From an uncultured Bacteroidota bacterium (GTDB lineage Bacteria > Bacteroidota > Bacteroidia > Bacteroidales > P3): DNA of 15,536 nucleotides. Positions 7,267 to 13,993 of this stretch are shown one piece after another. Made by a program: the position numbers and the translations under genes. Each line of letters begins with the position of its first letter. Position 1 is the stretch's first letter. Below the pieces are notes generated by a model. It worked only from the letters and a program-made list of their open reading frames with translations, was not told the origin of the DNA and searched no databases. The stretch is from assembly GCA_900546465.1 (NCBI GenBank), contig URCX01000027.1, positions 1 to 15,536 on the forward strand, written 5' to 3'.

Positions 7267-8263
7267 GGCATTCATTGCAGGCAATCCTAAAAGCATAAAT
7301 CTGCAAAATTTCAGAAGTCTTATAGAAGATTATTTTTCCGATACCGAAGTTTCGGCAGACATAAATTTCGGCATAAGGAATTTTTTCTCCGCTATTTTGC
7401 AAACAAGGCGGCAGTTGGCAGAGTTCAAACCGGATATTATCATATTATATCAGCTGAATCTTACCGCTTTCATTACTTTGCTTGCAAACAAAAGTCATAT
7501 TCCGGTTCTTGCCGTGGGAGTGGGTAGCGATGTTCTGCTTATGCCGAAGCGTAATTTTGTTTTTAAGAGAATGTTACGTTATATTCTTTCGCATTCCACA
7601 CATTACAATGCAGGCAGTGATTATCTTGCTTCTCAAATGCAGCAGTATTGTCCTATGGGCAGCCGCATCATGATTGCCAACCTTGGAATAACGCCTGTTA
7701 AGGCGACGGAGAAACAAAACATTATATACTCCAACCGTTTGCATTCGGAGCTTTACAGAGTGGAGTTTATAATCAGAGCTTTTGCCAACTTTGTTCGTAA
7801 GCCTGTATATGCAGATTGGAAACTTATAGTGGCAGGTTGCGGCAGGGAAAAGGAGTTTTCTGATTTGGCTAAAGCCTTGTCGATAGAGGATAAAGTTGAA
7901 ATAACAGCATGGCTTTCTCCTTCACAAAATGCGGAAAACTATGCCAAGAGCAGAGTTTATGTGTCCATTCCGATAAGCGACGGAGTTCCTGCCTCTCTTA
8001 TGGAAGCCGTGAGTGCGGAATGCGTACCTGTGTTGAGTGATCTGCCTGCTTATGAAAGTCTTAGGAAGAACGGTTTGCAAGCAATAATGCTGAGCGATGA
8101 AGAAATCGGGAATTGTGATTTCTTGGATAAAGCATTGACTTGTGATACCGCCGAAATGATAGAAAGCAATAGCAAATTCGTACAAGCCTTTTCAGATAAG
8201 GCGATAAATAAAAAACATTTCACTGACTTGTTCGACGAGATTTTCGCTTCCCTGAAACCATAA
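7253..8263 (+). CDS. Glycosyltransferase, GT4-like (GT-B fold)
   Basis: Cytoplasmic glycosyltransferase of 336 residues, probably adding a sugar to a lipid-linked glycan. The N-terminal half shows the acceptor-domain pattern (FKPDIIILYQLN, then GVGSDVLL). The C-terminal half has the donor-domain pattern: KLIVAGCGREKEF, a short helix, VEITAWLSPSQ, then SDGVPASLMEA. In the usual E-x7-E motif the first glutamate is replaced by aspartate (D243, E251); the SDG variant occurs in other GT4 enzymes. No signal peptide or membrane segment is evident. The frame is open to an ATG at 7241; the start at 7253 (MKRNKAFIAG) is preferred because it begins directly at the first beta strand, though the choice is not firm. 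It overlaps the dehydratase gene by 14 bases and ends the operon, just before a strong terminator. Donor and acceptor are unknown. Confidence 0.82.
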   Translation: MKRNKAFIAGNPKSINLQNFRSLIEDYFSDTEVSADINFGIRNFFSAILQTRRQLAEFKPDIIILYQLNLTAFITLLANKSHIPVLAVGVGSDVLLMPKRNFVFKRMLRYILSHSTHYNAGSDYLASQMQQYCPMGSRIMIANLGITPVKATEKQNIIYSNRLHSELYRVEFIIRAFANFVRKPVYADWKLIVAGCGREKEFSDLAKALSIEDKVEITAWLSPSQNAENYAKSRVYVSIPISDGVPASLMEAVSAECVPVLSDLPAYESLRKNGLQAIMLSDEEIGNCDFLDKALTCDTAEMIESNSKFVQAFSDKAINKKHFTDLFDEIFASLKP

Positions 8264-8310
8264 GATTGTCGAATGCAGGAAAGTAAAGTCTTTGACTTAT
8301 GGAATTATAA

Positions 8311-8351
8311 AAAGAGAAGAGGCAAACGATGATGGTTTGCCTCTTCTTTTT
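8311..8351. terminator. Bidirectional intrinsic terminator between the glycosyltransferase gene and gcvP
   Basis: GAAGAGGCAAAC (8316-8327) and GTTTGCCTCTTC (8335-8346) form a perfect 12-bp stem with a 7-base loop. An A-rich run before and TTTTT after extend the pairing and give a T-tract on either strand, as expected between two convergent genes. Confidence 0.9.
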
Positions 8352-8380
8352 GATGTAAAATCATCAGCTGTATTTTCTGC

Positions 8381-11212
8381 TTACGCTTCCCAGCTTACGA
8401 CAAGGTTCCTGTCTCCGTAGGCATCGTCAACCTTTGAAGAACTTGGCCAATATTTATCATCGTATGGCAATGGGAATGCTGCTCTCTGTCTGCTGTATGG
8501 TCTGTCCCAAGTGTCTGAGCAAACCACCTGCATGGTATGCGGAGCGTTCATGATGACGTTGTTCTGCTTGTCTGCTTTTCCGTCTTCGATTTCTTTTATC
8601 TCTTTGCGTATTTCAATCAAGGCATCGCACAAACGATCCATTTCCGACAGCGGTTCGCTCTCCGTCGGTTCTATCATCAATGTTCCGTGTACGGGGAAGG
8701 CAACCGTTGGTGCGTGGAAGCCGTAGTCCATCAATCGTTTTGCAATATCGCCGCATTGTACTCCCGAACTCAATGAGAATTGGTTGCAATCCATAATAAA
8801 TTCGTGGGCACACATGCCGTGTTTGCCTGTGTAAAGGATGTTGTATGCCGTTGCAATTCTTGCACGCATGTAGTTGGCGTTCAAAATGGCGTATTTGGTT
8901 GCTTGTTCCAAGCCTTCTCTTCCGCACATCTTCAAATAGCCGTATGTTATCGGCAAAAGACCTGCACTTCCGAAAGGAGAAGCTGAAACAGGCGTTCCTT
9001 TGTGTGAGCCGGTGGATACAATCGAGTGCGTAGGAAGGTAGTCTGCCAATTTGGCTGTCGCTCCGATGGGACCTACTCCCGGACCGCCGCCGCCGTGAGG
9101 CATTGCGAAAGATTTGTGAAGGTTCAAGTGGCAAACGTCTGCTCCCATGTAACCCGGGGAAGTCAAACCTATTTGAGCGTTCATGTTGGCTCCGTCCATG
9201 TAAACCAAGCCGCCGTTCTCGTGAATGATGTTTATGATGTCTATGATACCTTCTTCAAATACTCCGTGAGTCGAAGGGTAAGTTATCATGAGGCACGAAA
9301 GGTTCTCTTTGTTGGCTTCGGCTTTTTCTTTCAAGTCCGCAATGTCGATTTCTCCTTCGGCAGTGGTCTTGATGACTATTATATTCATACCTGCCATTGC
9401 AGCCGATGCAGGGTTGGTGCCGTGTGCCGAAGCAGGAATAAGACATACCGTTCTGTTCTCTTGTCCGTTTGCTCTCTGATAGTTTCTTATGGTGGTCAAA
9501 CCTGCATACTCTCCTGCGGCTCCCGAATTCGGTTGAAGGCTTACCTTTGCGAAGCCGGTGATTTCGGAAAGCATTTTGTCCATGTCGGCAATCATCTCAT
9601 AGTATCCTGCGGCTTGTTCTGCCGGAACGAATGGGTGAATGCTTGTGAACTCTGCCCAAGTGAAAGGAATCATCTCCATGGCTGCGTTCAACTTCATCGT
9701 ACAAGAACCAAGCGGTATCATGGCACGATTCAAGGACAAATCCTTTACTTCCATTTTCTTCAAATATCTCATCATTTCGGTTTCGCTGTGATATCTATTG
9801 AAGATTTCCTGAGTAAGATAAGGTGTTTGTCTCTTCAAATTGTTTGGTATGCTGTCGGCTTTCCTGCATTCAAATTCGTTATATGTCTTTCCGGCTGCTT
9901 CCGCCAACACTTTCAATATACGTTCAATCTCTTTGCAACCTGTTGTTTCGTCCGTTGAAATTCCTATTGTCTCGGAATCGATTGACAAGAAGTTCATCTC
10001 GTTTTTCTCAGCCAAACTGCAAACTTTTTCTGCGGCAACAGGGCATGTCAAACGAATGGTATCGAAATAGTATTCGTTCTTTTGCTTGTATCCGTAAGCC
10101 TCTGCGGCTATGGCTATGGTTGCTGCGGTGTTGTTTATGTCTTCCGCTATCTCTCTTATACCCTCTTGTCCGTGCCAGCATGCGTATTGTCCCGCCATTA
10201 TGGCAACCAAGGCTTGTGCCGTACAAATGTTGGAGGTTGCTTTTTCTCTCTTGATGTGTTGCTCCCTTGTTTGCAATGCAAGACGAAAGGCTTTGTTGCC
10301 TTGTGCGTCCACAGTCATGCCGATTATTCTGCCCGGCATTGTACGTTTGAAGTTTTCCGCACAAGCGAAATATGCTGCCGAAGGTCCGCCGAAGCTCATC
10401 GGACAACCGAATCTTTGTGTTGAACCGCAAACACAGTCTGCTCCCCATTCTCCCGGAGGTGTCAATAGAGCCAAACTCATTATGTCGGCACTGACTGCAA
10501 CGAATATGCCTTTTGCTTTTGCATCGGCTGCGAATTTGGTGTAATCCTTTATTTCGCCTTTGCGGTTAGGATATTGGAGTATTGCTCCGAAGAAAGTCTC
10601 GTCCAAAACCGTGCTTTCGCTTCCCACAACCACTTCAATGCCGCGAGGTAAGGCTCTTGTCTTGATAACATCTATGGATTGCTTGAACAAATCCTCGCTT
10701 ACGAAAAACTTACATACATTTTCTTTTTGTTGAGCTCGGCTGCGGGAACCGTAGAACATCAACATGGCTTCCGCACACGCTGTTGCCTCATCAAGCAATG
10801 ACGCATTTGCCAAAGGCATGGAGGTAAGGGAACAAATAACCGTTTGAAAAGTAAACAGTGTCTCCAAACGACCTTGGGAAATTTCTGCCTGATATGGAGT
10901 GTAAGAGGTGTACCAACCCGGATTTTCCAAGATATTTCTTTGCAAAACGGCAGGCGTAATGGTGTTGTAGTATCCTTGTCCTATATAAGTGTTGTATATT
11001 TTGTTCTTTGCCGCCAAGCGTTTCAACATTGTGAAATATTCATATTCGTTCATTCCCTCCGGAAGGTTCAAAGGTTTTTTGAAACGTATCTTTTCGGGAA
11101 TGGTTTTGTCGATAAGTTCATCTACGCTCTTCACGCCGATGACTTTCAACATCTTTTCAACCTCCGCAGGTTGCGGACCGTTGTGACGGTGTGCAAAATT
11201 GTTTGTTATCAT
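8381..11212 (-). CDS. gcvP: Glycine dehydrogenase (aminomethyl-transferring), P-protein of the glycine cleavage system
   Basis: PLP-dependent enzyme of 943 residues that decarboxylates glycine and transfers the aminomethyl group to the lipoyl arm of H-protein. This is the single-chain form (N and C halves fused), close to the usual 950 or so residues. The start MITNNFAHRHNGP is typical of the family. The PLP lysine is K700 in HLNLHKSFAMPHGGGGPG, followed by the glycine-rich VGPIG. SQGRLETLFTFQT and IPLGSCTMKLNAAMEM are further family blocks. The frame is open up to an ATG at 11416, but the extra 68 residues are basic, non-family-like and begin upstream of the predicted transcription start, so the ATG at 11212 is used. 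The genes for the H and T proteins are not in the window; the gene appears monocistronic, ending at the bidirectional terminator at 8311. It is divergent from lgt. Confidence 0.97.
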   Translation of the reverse strand: MITNNFAHRHNGPQPAEVEKMLKVIGVKSVDELIDKTIPEKIRFKKPLNLPEGMNEYEYFTMLKRLAAKNKIYNTYIGQGYYNTITPAVLQRNILENPGWYTSYTPYQAEISQGRLETLFTFQTVICSLTSMPLANASLLDEATACAEAMLMFYGSRSRAQQKENVCKFFVSEDLFKQSIDVIKTRALPRGIEVVVGSESTVLDETFFGAILQYPNRKGEIKDYTKFAADAKAKGIFVAVSADIMSLALLTPPGEWGADCVCGSTQRFGCPMSFGGPSAAYFACAENFKRTMPGRIIGMTVDAQGNKAFRLALQTREQHIKREKATSNICTAQALVAIMAGQYACWHGQEGIREIAEDINNTAATIAIAAEAYGYKQKNEYYFDTIRLTCPVAAEKVCSLAEKNEMNFLSIDSETIGISTDETTGCKEIERILKVLAEAAGKTYNEFECRKADSIPNNLKRQTPYLTQEIFNRYHSETEMMRYLKKMEVKDLSLNRAMIPLGSCTMKLNAAMEMIPFTWAEFTSIHPFVPAEQAAGYYEMIADMDKMLSEITGFAKVSLQPNSGAAGEYAGLTTIRNYQRANGQENRTVCLIPASAHGTNPASAAMAGMNIIVIKTTAEGEIDIADLKEKAEANKENLSCLMITYPSTHGVFEEGIIDIINIIHENGGLVYMDGANMNAQIGLTSPGYMGADVCHLNLHKSFAMPHGGGGPGVGPIGATAKLADYLPTHSIVSTGSHKGTPVSASPFGSAGLLPITYGYLKMCGREGLEQATKYAILNANYMRARIATAYNILYTGKHGMCAHEFIMDCNQFSLSSGVQCGDIAKRLMDYGFHAPTVAFPVHGTLMIEPTESEPLSEMDRLCDALIEIRKEIKEIEDGKADKQNNVIMNAPHTMQVVCSDTWDRPYSRQRAAFPLPYDDKYWPSSSKVDDAYGDRNLVVSWEA

Positions 11213-11274
11213 CTTGTTTATACTGTTTATTTGTTCTATTCTGTTTTTCAAGCTCTTGAAATAGCCTCCAAGGG

Positions 11275-11348
11275 AACGCCGTTTGAGAAAATTAAAACGG
11301 CGTTTGGCAAAATTCTTTCGGCCTTTCGTTCCGATTGAAACGGCGTTT
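11275..11348. promoter_or_regulatory. Three AACGsCGTT dyads in the gcvP leader (operator array or RNA switch candidate)
   Basis: The dyad AACG-S-CGTT occurs at 11275-11283, 11295-11305 (AAACGGCGTTT) and 11337-11349 (GAAACGGCGTTTC), centred at 11279, 11300 and 11343. Centre spacings are 21 and 43 bases, close to two and four helical turns. The first two sites also form a 10-bp hairpin (11275-11284 with 11295-11304, 10-base loop). All lie between the gcvP promoter and its start codon. No glycine-riboswitch architecture is recognised. Confidence 0.45.
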
Positions 11349-11392
11349 CGTTTTTCTCTGCTGCGAGAAGGAGGATTTCCTCTTTGAAACGA

Positions 11393-11424
11393 CAAAATTA
11401 CAACTATTTTTGACACGATACAAA
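11393..11424 (-). promoter_or_regulatory. gcvP promoter (Bacteroidetes type)
   Basis: On the minus strand, TTTG (11424-11421), a 20-base spacer and TAATTTTG (11400-11393) match the Bacteroidetes consensus exactly. The start site would be near 11387, giving a leader of about 175 nt. An inverted repeat CATCAA-N9-TTGATG at 11431-11451 lies directly upstream of the -33 box. Confidence 0.75.
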
Positions 11425-11469
11425 TAAAACCATCAAGAACTTTGATTGATGAACAAATGCCTCAAAAGC

Positions 11470-11505
11470 GGGAAAGTGAAGAAGCATTTGCTTTCGTGCT
11501 TTCTC
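11470..11505. other. Imperfect hairpin between the gcvP and lgt promoters
   Basis: Bases 11470-11485 pair with 11490-11505 around an ATTT loop: five inner pairs, a 2x2 internal loop and nine outer pairs including G-U pairs. There is no T-tract after it, so it is not a standard terminator. It sits about 45 bases upstream of the lgt -7 box. Function unknown. Confidence 0.3.
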
Positions 11506-11549
11506 CCATGCTTGAAAAGACTCTTTCCGTGTAATCGGATTAAATTTAC

Positions 11550-11557
11550 TAACTTTG
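11550..11557 (+). promoter_or_regulatory. Putative lgt-gpmA promoter (-7 box)
   Basis: TAACTTTG matches TAnnTTTG; a partial -33 match (TTTC at 11524-11527) lies 22 bases upstream. The predicted start near 11564 leaves a leader of about 20 nt before the lgt ATG. Confidence 0.5.
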
Positions 11558-11585
11558 CAAGCGTTTATCTTAACACATTACGGAA

Positions 11586-12464
11586 ATGAACATTGCAGCC
11601 GTTTTATGGGACATGAACCCCGTTGCTTTCTCTCTCGGTTCGTTGGAATTGAGATGGTACAGCCTTTTGTTCGCCTTGGCTTTTGTTGCAGGCTACTGCA
11701 TTTTGAAGACAGTGGTGTTTGACAAGGAAAAAGTTCCGGCTTCTTACCTTGACCGTTTGGCTTTCTATGTCTTCCTCGGCGTTTTGATAGGAGCAAGGCT
11801 CGGACACTGTCTTTTCTATGAACCTTCCTACTATCTTACGCACCCGATTGAGATGTTGTTGCCGATAAAAAGCACGGCGGAGGGTTGGAATTTCATAGGT
11901 TATCAGGGATTGGCATCACATGGCGGAGCAATAGGAATATTGATAGCAATATGGCTTTATTCCCGCAAGACGAAGTTGCCTATGTTCTGGGTGTTGGATC
12001 GTTTGGTCATCATCATAGCTCTTGCAGGTATGTTCATACGCTTGGGCAATCTTATGAACAGTGAAATTTACGGAGTGGCAACCGGCTGCGATTGGGGATT
12101 TGTGTTTCTGAGAAACGGAGAACAAATTGCCAAGCACCCGACACAGCTCTACGAAGCAACGGCTTACTTCCTTTGTTTCCTTGTTCTGCTTTTCTGCTAT
12201 CTGCATGCGAAACGCAAACCGAAGAACGGGGTATTGTTCGGAATGTTCCTTGTGATAGTATTTGTTTCACGGCTTATAATAGAACACTGGAAGGAAGTAC
12301 AAGAAAGCTGGGAAGCATCTATGGCATTAAACATGGGACAGATATTGAGCCTTCCGTTCATTCTTGCGGGCATTGTGATATTGGTTTTGGCGTTTATGAA
12401 CAAAACAGGAAGGGTAGCGGATATTGCAAGCCTGAAATTGGAAGACAAAACAAAGAAAAAGTAA
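11586..12464 (+). CDS. lgt: Prolipoprotein diacylglyceryl transferase
   Basis: Inner-membrane enzyme of 292 residues that moves a diacylglyceryl group from phosphatidylglycerol to the lipobox cysteine of prolipoproteins, the first step of lipoprotein maturation. The length is close to that of E. coli Lgt (291). Seen: an N-terminal block with FSLGSLELRWYSLLFA; GYQGLASHGGAIG with H112; the signature RLGNLMNSEIYG with R152, N155 and E160, the same spacing as R143, N146 and E151 of the E. coli enzyme; HPTQLYEA; and a late RLIIEHWKE block. Several hydrophobic segments fit a polytopic membrane protein. The gap to gpmA is only 19 bases, so the two are probably co-transcribed. A likely type of substrate, a small lipoprotein, is encoded nearby at 13315-13761. 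Confidence 0.97.
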   Translation: MNIAAVLWDMNPVAFSLGSLELRWYSLLFALAFVAGYCILKTVVFDKEKVPASYLDRLAFYVFLGVLIGARLGHCLFYEPSYYLTHPIEMLLPIKSTAEGWNFIGYQGLASHGGAIGILIAIWLYSRKTKLPMFWVLDRLVIIIALAGMFIRLGNLMNSEIYGVATGCDWGFVFLRNGEQIAKHPTQLYEATAYFLCFLVLLFCYLHAKRKPKNGVLFGMFLVIVFVSRLIIEHWKEVQESWEASMALNMGQILSLPFILAGIVILVLAFMNKTGRVADIASLKLEDKTKKK

Positions 12465-12483
12465 ATCATAATACTATAAAGAA

Positions 12484-13230
12484 ATGAAGCAACTAATCTT
12501 AGTAAGACACGGACAAAGCGAATGGAATTTGAAGAACCTGTTCACGGGTTGGACAGACGTGGATTTGACAGAGCAGGGAATAAACGAGGCAAAGCAAGCC
12601 GGCAAGACCCTTACGGCAGAAGGCATCGAGCCGCAAATATGCTTCACCTCCTATTTGAAAAGAGCGATAAAGACATTGAATTTCATGTTGGACGAAATGA
12701 ATATGGACTATCTTCCCGTGGAGAAAAGCTGGCGGTTGAACGAGAAATCATACGGCGACTTGCAAGGCAAGAACAAGGCGGAAGCAACCGAGAAATTCGG
12801 AGCCGAGCAGGTTCTTTTGTGGAGAAGAAGTTTCGATGTGCAATCTCCGAAACTCTCACCCGAAGACGAACGCTCCCCATACATGGATAAGAGATACGCA
12901 GGCATAGACAGGGCTGAACTTCCTTTGACGGAGAGTTTGCAGGATTGCATAAACCGTTTGATGCCTTTCTATCGGGAACACATACTCAAAGCCTTCGCGA
13001 CACATGACACCGTATTGGTGGTTGCACACGGCAATTCGTTGAGAGGAATAGTCAAGACACTTAAACAAATGAGCAACGAAGAGATAATCAAATTCAATAT
13101 CCCGACCGGCATACCTTATTTATTTGAACTGAATGACGACCTTACTTTGAAGCATGACCGCTTCCTTGCCGACGAAGCTACGCTGAAAAAACTTATGGAC
13201 GAAGTAGCCAACCAAGGCAACAAGAAATAA
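12484..13230 (+). CDS. gpmA: 2,3-bisphosphoglycerate-dependent phosphoglycerate mutase
   Basis: Cytoplasmic glycolytic enzyme of 248 residues that interconverts 3-phosphoglycerate and 2-phosphoglycerate through a phosphohistidine. The N-terminus LILVRHGQSEWN carries the phosphorylated H9. R60 (SYLKRAIKT), E87 (SWRLNEKSYGDLQG) and H182 (VVAHGNSLRG) are at the family's catalytic and phosphate-binding places. The length and the internal GIDRAELPLTESL block fit the cofactor-dependent (dPGM, GpmA) class and not the cofactor-independent GpmI class. It follows lgt by 19 bases without a separate promoter that I can see, and ends at a bidirectional terminator. Confidence 0.97.
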   Translation: MKQLILVRHGQSEWNLKNLFTGWTDVDLTEQGINEAKQAGKTLTAEGIEPQICFTSYLKRAIKTLNFMLDEMNMDYLPVEKSWRLNEKSYGDLQGKNKAEATEKFGAEQVLLWRRSFDVQSPKLSPEDERSPYMDKRYAGIDRAELPLTESLQDCINRLMPFYREHILKAFATHDTVLVVAHGNSLRGIVKTLKQMSNEEIIKFNIPTGIPYLFELNDDLTLKHDRFLADEATLKKLMDEVANQGNKK

Positions 13231-13253
13231 GTCGGAACAACGACAAAAAGAAG

Positions 13254-13295
13254 AACCCGCTTTGCCGAACAAAATTGCAAAGCGGGTTTTCCTTT
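13254..13295. terminator. Bidirectional intrinsic terminator after gpmA
   Basis: AACCCGCTTTGC (13254-13265) pairs with GCAAAGCGGGTT (13277-13288) in a 12-bp stem with an 11-base loop. TTCCTTT follows on the plus strand; on the minus strand CTTCTTTTTG follows. It separates the convergent gpmA and PepSY-like genes. Confidence 0.88.
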
Positions 13296-13314
13296 AAGAT
13301 AAACACCTTATGAC

Positions 13315-13761
13315 TTAATCATCATAACGTTTGAAGTTGCCGTTCTTGTCGAAAACAATATCGATGCCGTTATTCAACTCCACCTCATACTCCTTGCGTT
13401 CCTTCTTAATCTCGATCACGAAGTTGTTGCTGTGTTTTGTCTTGATGTAAGTCTTTATCGCCGCAGGAACAATACCTTCCGGCACAGCCTGTCCGCCTTT
13501 CATCTCGACACTCTTCCAGTTGCCGTCCTCATCGAACTCGACTTCGGAACTATCTTCAAAGCGTACCTCATAATCCTTATCGAACAAACTCTCATCACAA
13601 AGAATTAAAGCAATGGTTTTGTCGGGAAAATAAGCCTTTACAAACTTCTGAGCCTTTGAAGGCAAATCGGAGAACTCCACAATCTTGTTATCGGCAGACT
13701 CGCACGCCATGAAAGGCAGCATTGCCAAAAGAACCACAATACATTTTCTCAATTTTCTCAT
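13315..13761 (-). CDS. PepSY-like domain lipoprotein
   Basis: Small exported protein of 148 residues. It begins with a basic N-terminus and hydrophobic core ending in a lipobox-like PFMAC, so C20 would be lipidated after cleavage; an outer-membrane or periplasmic place is likely. The mature part repeats a helix-strand unit: LPSKAQKFVKAYFPD (33-47) followed by YEVRFEDSSEVEFDEDGNW (64-82), then VPAAIKTYIKTKHSN (98-112) followed by YEVELNNGIDIVFDKNGNF (125-143). This pattern is that of the PepSY-like family (formerly DUF2874) common in Bacteroidetes, whose function is not established. It ends against the gpmA terminator and is divergent from the BspA-like gene. Confidence 0.85.
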   Translation of the reverse strand: MRKLRKCIVVLLAMLPFMACESADNKIVEFSDLPSKAQKFVKAYFPDKTIALILCDESLFDKDYEVRFEDSSEVEFDEDGNWKSVEMKGGQAVPEGIVPAAIKTYIKTKHSNNFVIEIKKERKEYEVELNNGIDIVFDKNGNFKRYDD

Positions 13762-13823
13762 CTGTTTACGTTTTTTTGATTGAATATTACGCCATACAAA
13801 CGCATGAAACGCTTTGTTTATTG

Positions 13824-13831
13824 CAAACGTA
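13824..13831 (-). promoter_or_regulatory. Putative promoter of the PepSY-like lipoprotein gene (-7 box)
   Basis: On the minus strand this reads TACGTTTG, a match to TAnnTTTG, about 60 bases upstream of the start codon. No clear -33 TTTG is seen at 19-21 bases. Confidence 0.4.
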
Positions 13832-13958
13832 CAAGAAAAACAGGACGGTATCCGCTTACAACATAATATCGCAAAACAAGCCTTCCGCCTGTTTTATACC
13901 ATGTCCGAATATACGGAGCGAAGTTTTGCAAAACTCGCTTGAAATAGAGAAAAATGCT

Positions 13959-13966
13959 TACCTTTG
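13959..13966 (+). promoter_or_regulatory. Putative promoter of the BspA-like gene (-7 box)
   Basis: TACCTTTG matches TAnnTTTG, 27 bases before the ATG at 13994. A CTTG at 13938-13941 lies 17 bases upstream, shorter than the usual spacer. Confidence 0.5.
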
Positions 13967-13993
13967 CATCCTAAACAATAAATAAAACACAAG

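Noticed and set aside
9026..9958. Plus-strand open frame of 310 codons inside gcvP
   Set aside because: It is antisense to a strongly conserved enzyme with all its motifs, is rich in Cys, His and Arg, and has no recognisable domain; long antisense frames are common opposite such genes.
11213..11400. Glycine riboswitch in the gcvP leader
   Set aside because: I could not find the tandem aptamer core; the structure seen is made of short palindromic repeats instead.
11213..11416. 68-residue N-terminal extension of GcvP
   Set aside because: It begins upstream of a perfect promoter, contains the dyad repeats and is unlike the family N-terminus; the ATG at 11212 gives a normal P-protein.
13722..13985. 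Plus-strand open frame of 87 codons upstream of the BspA-like gene
   Set aside because: It overlaps the start and promoter of the PepSY-like gene in antisense and covers the BspA-like promoter box; no family features.
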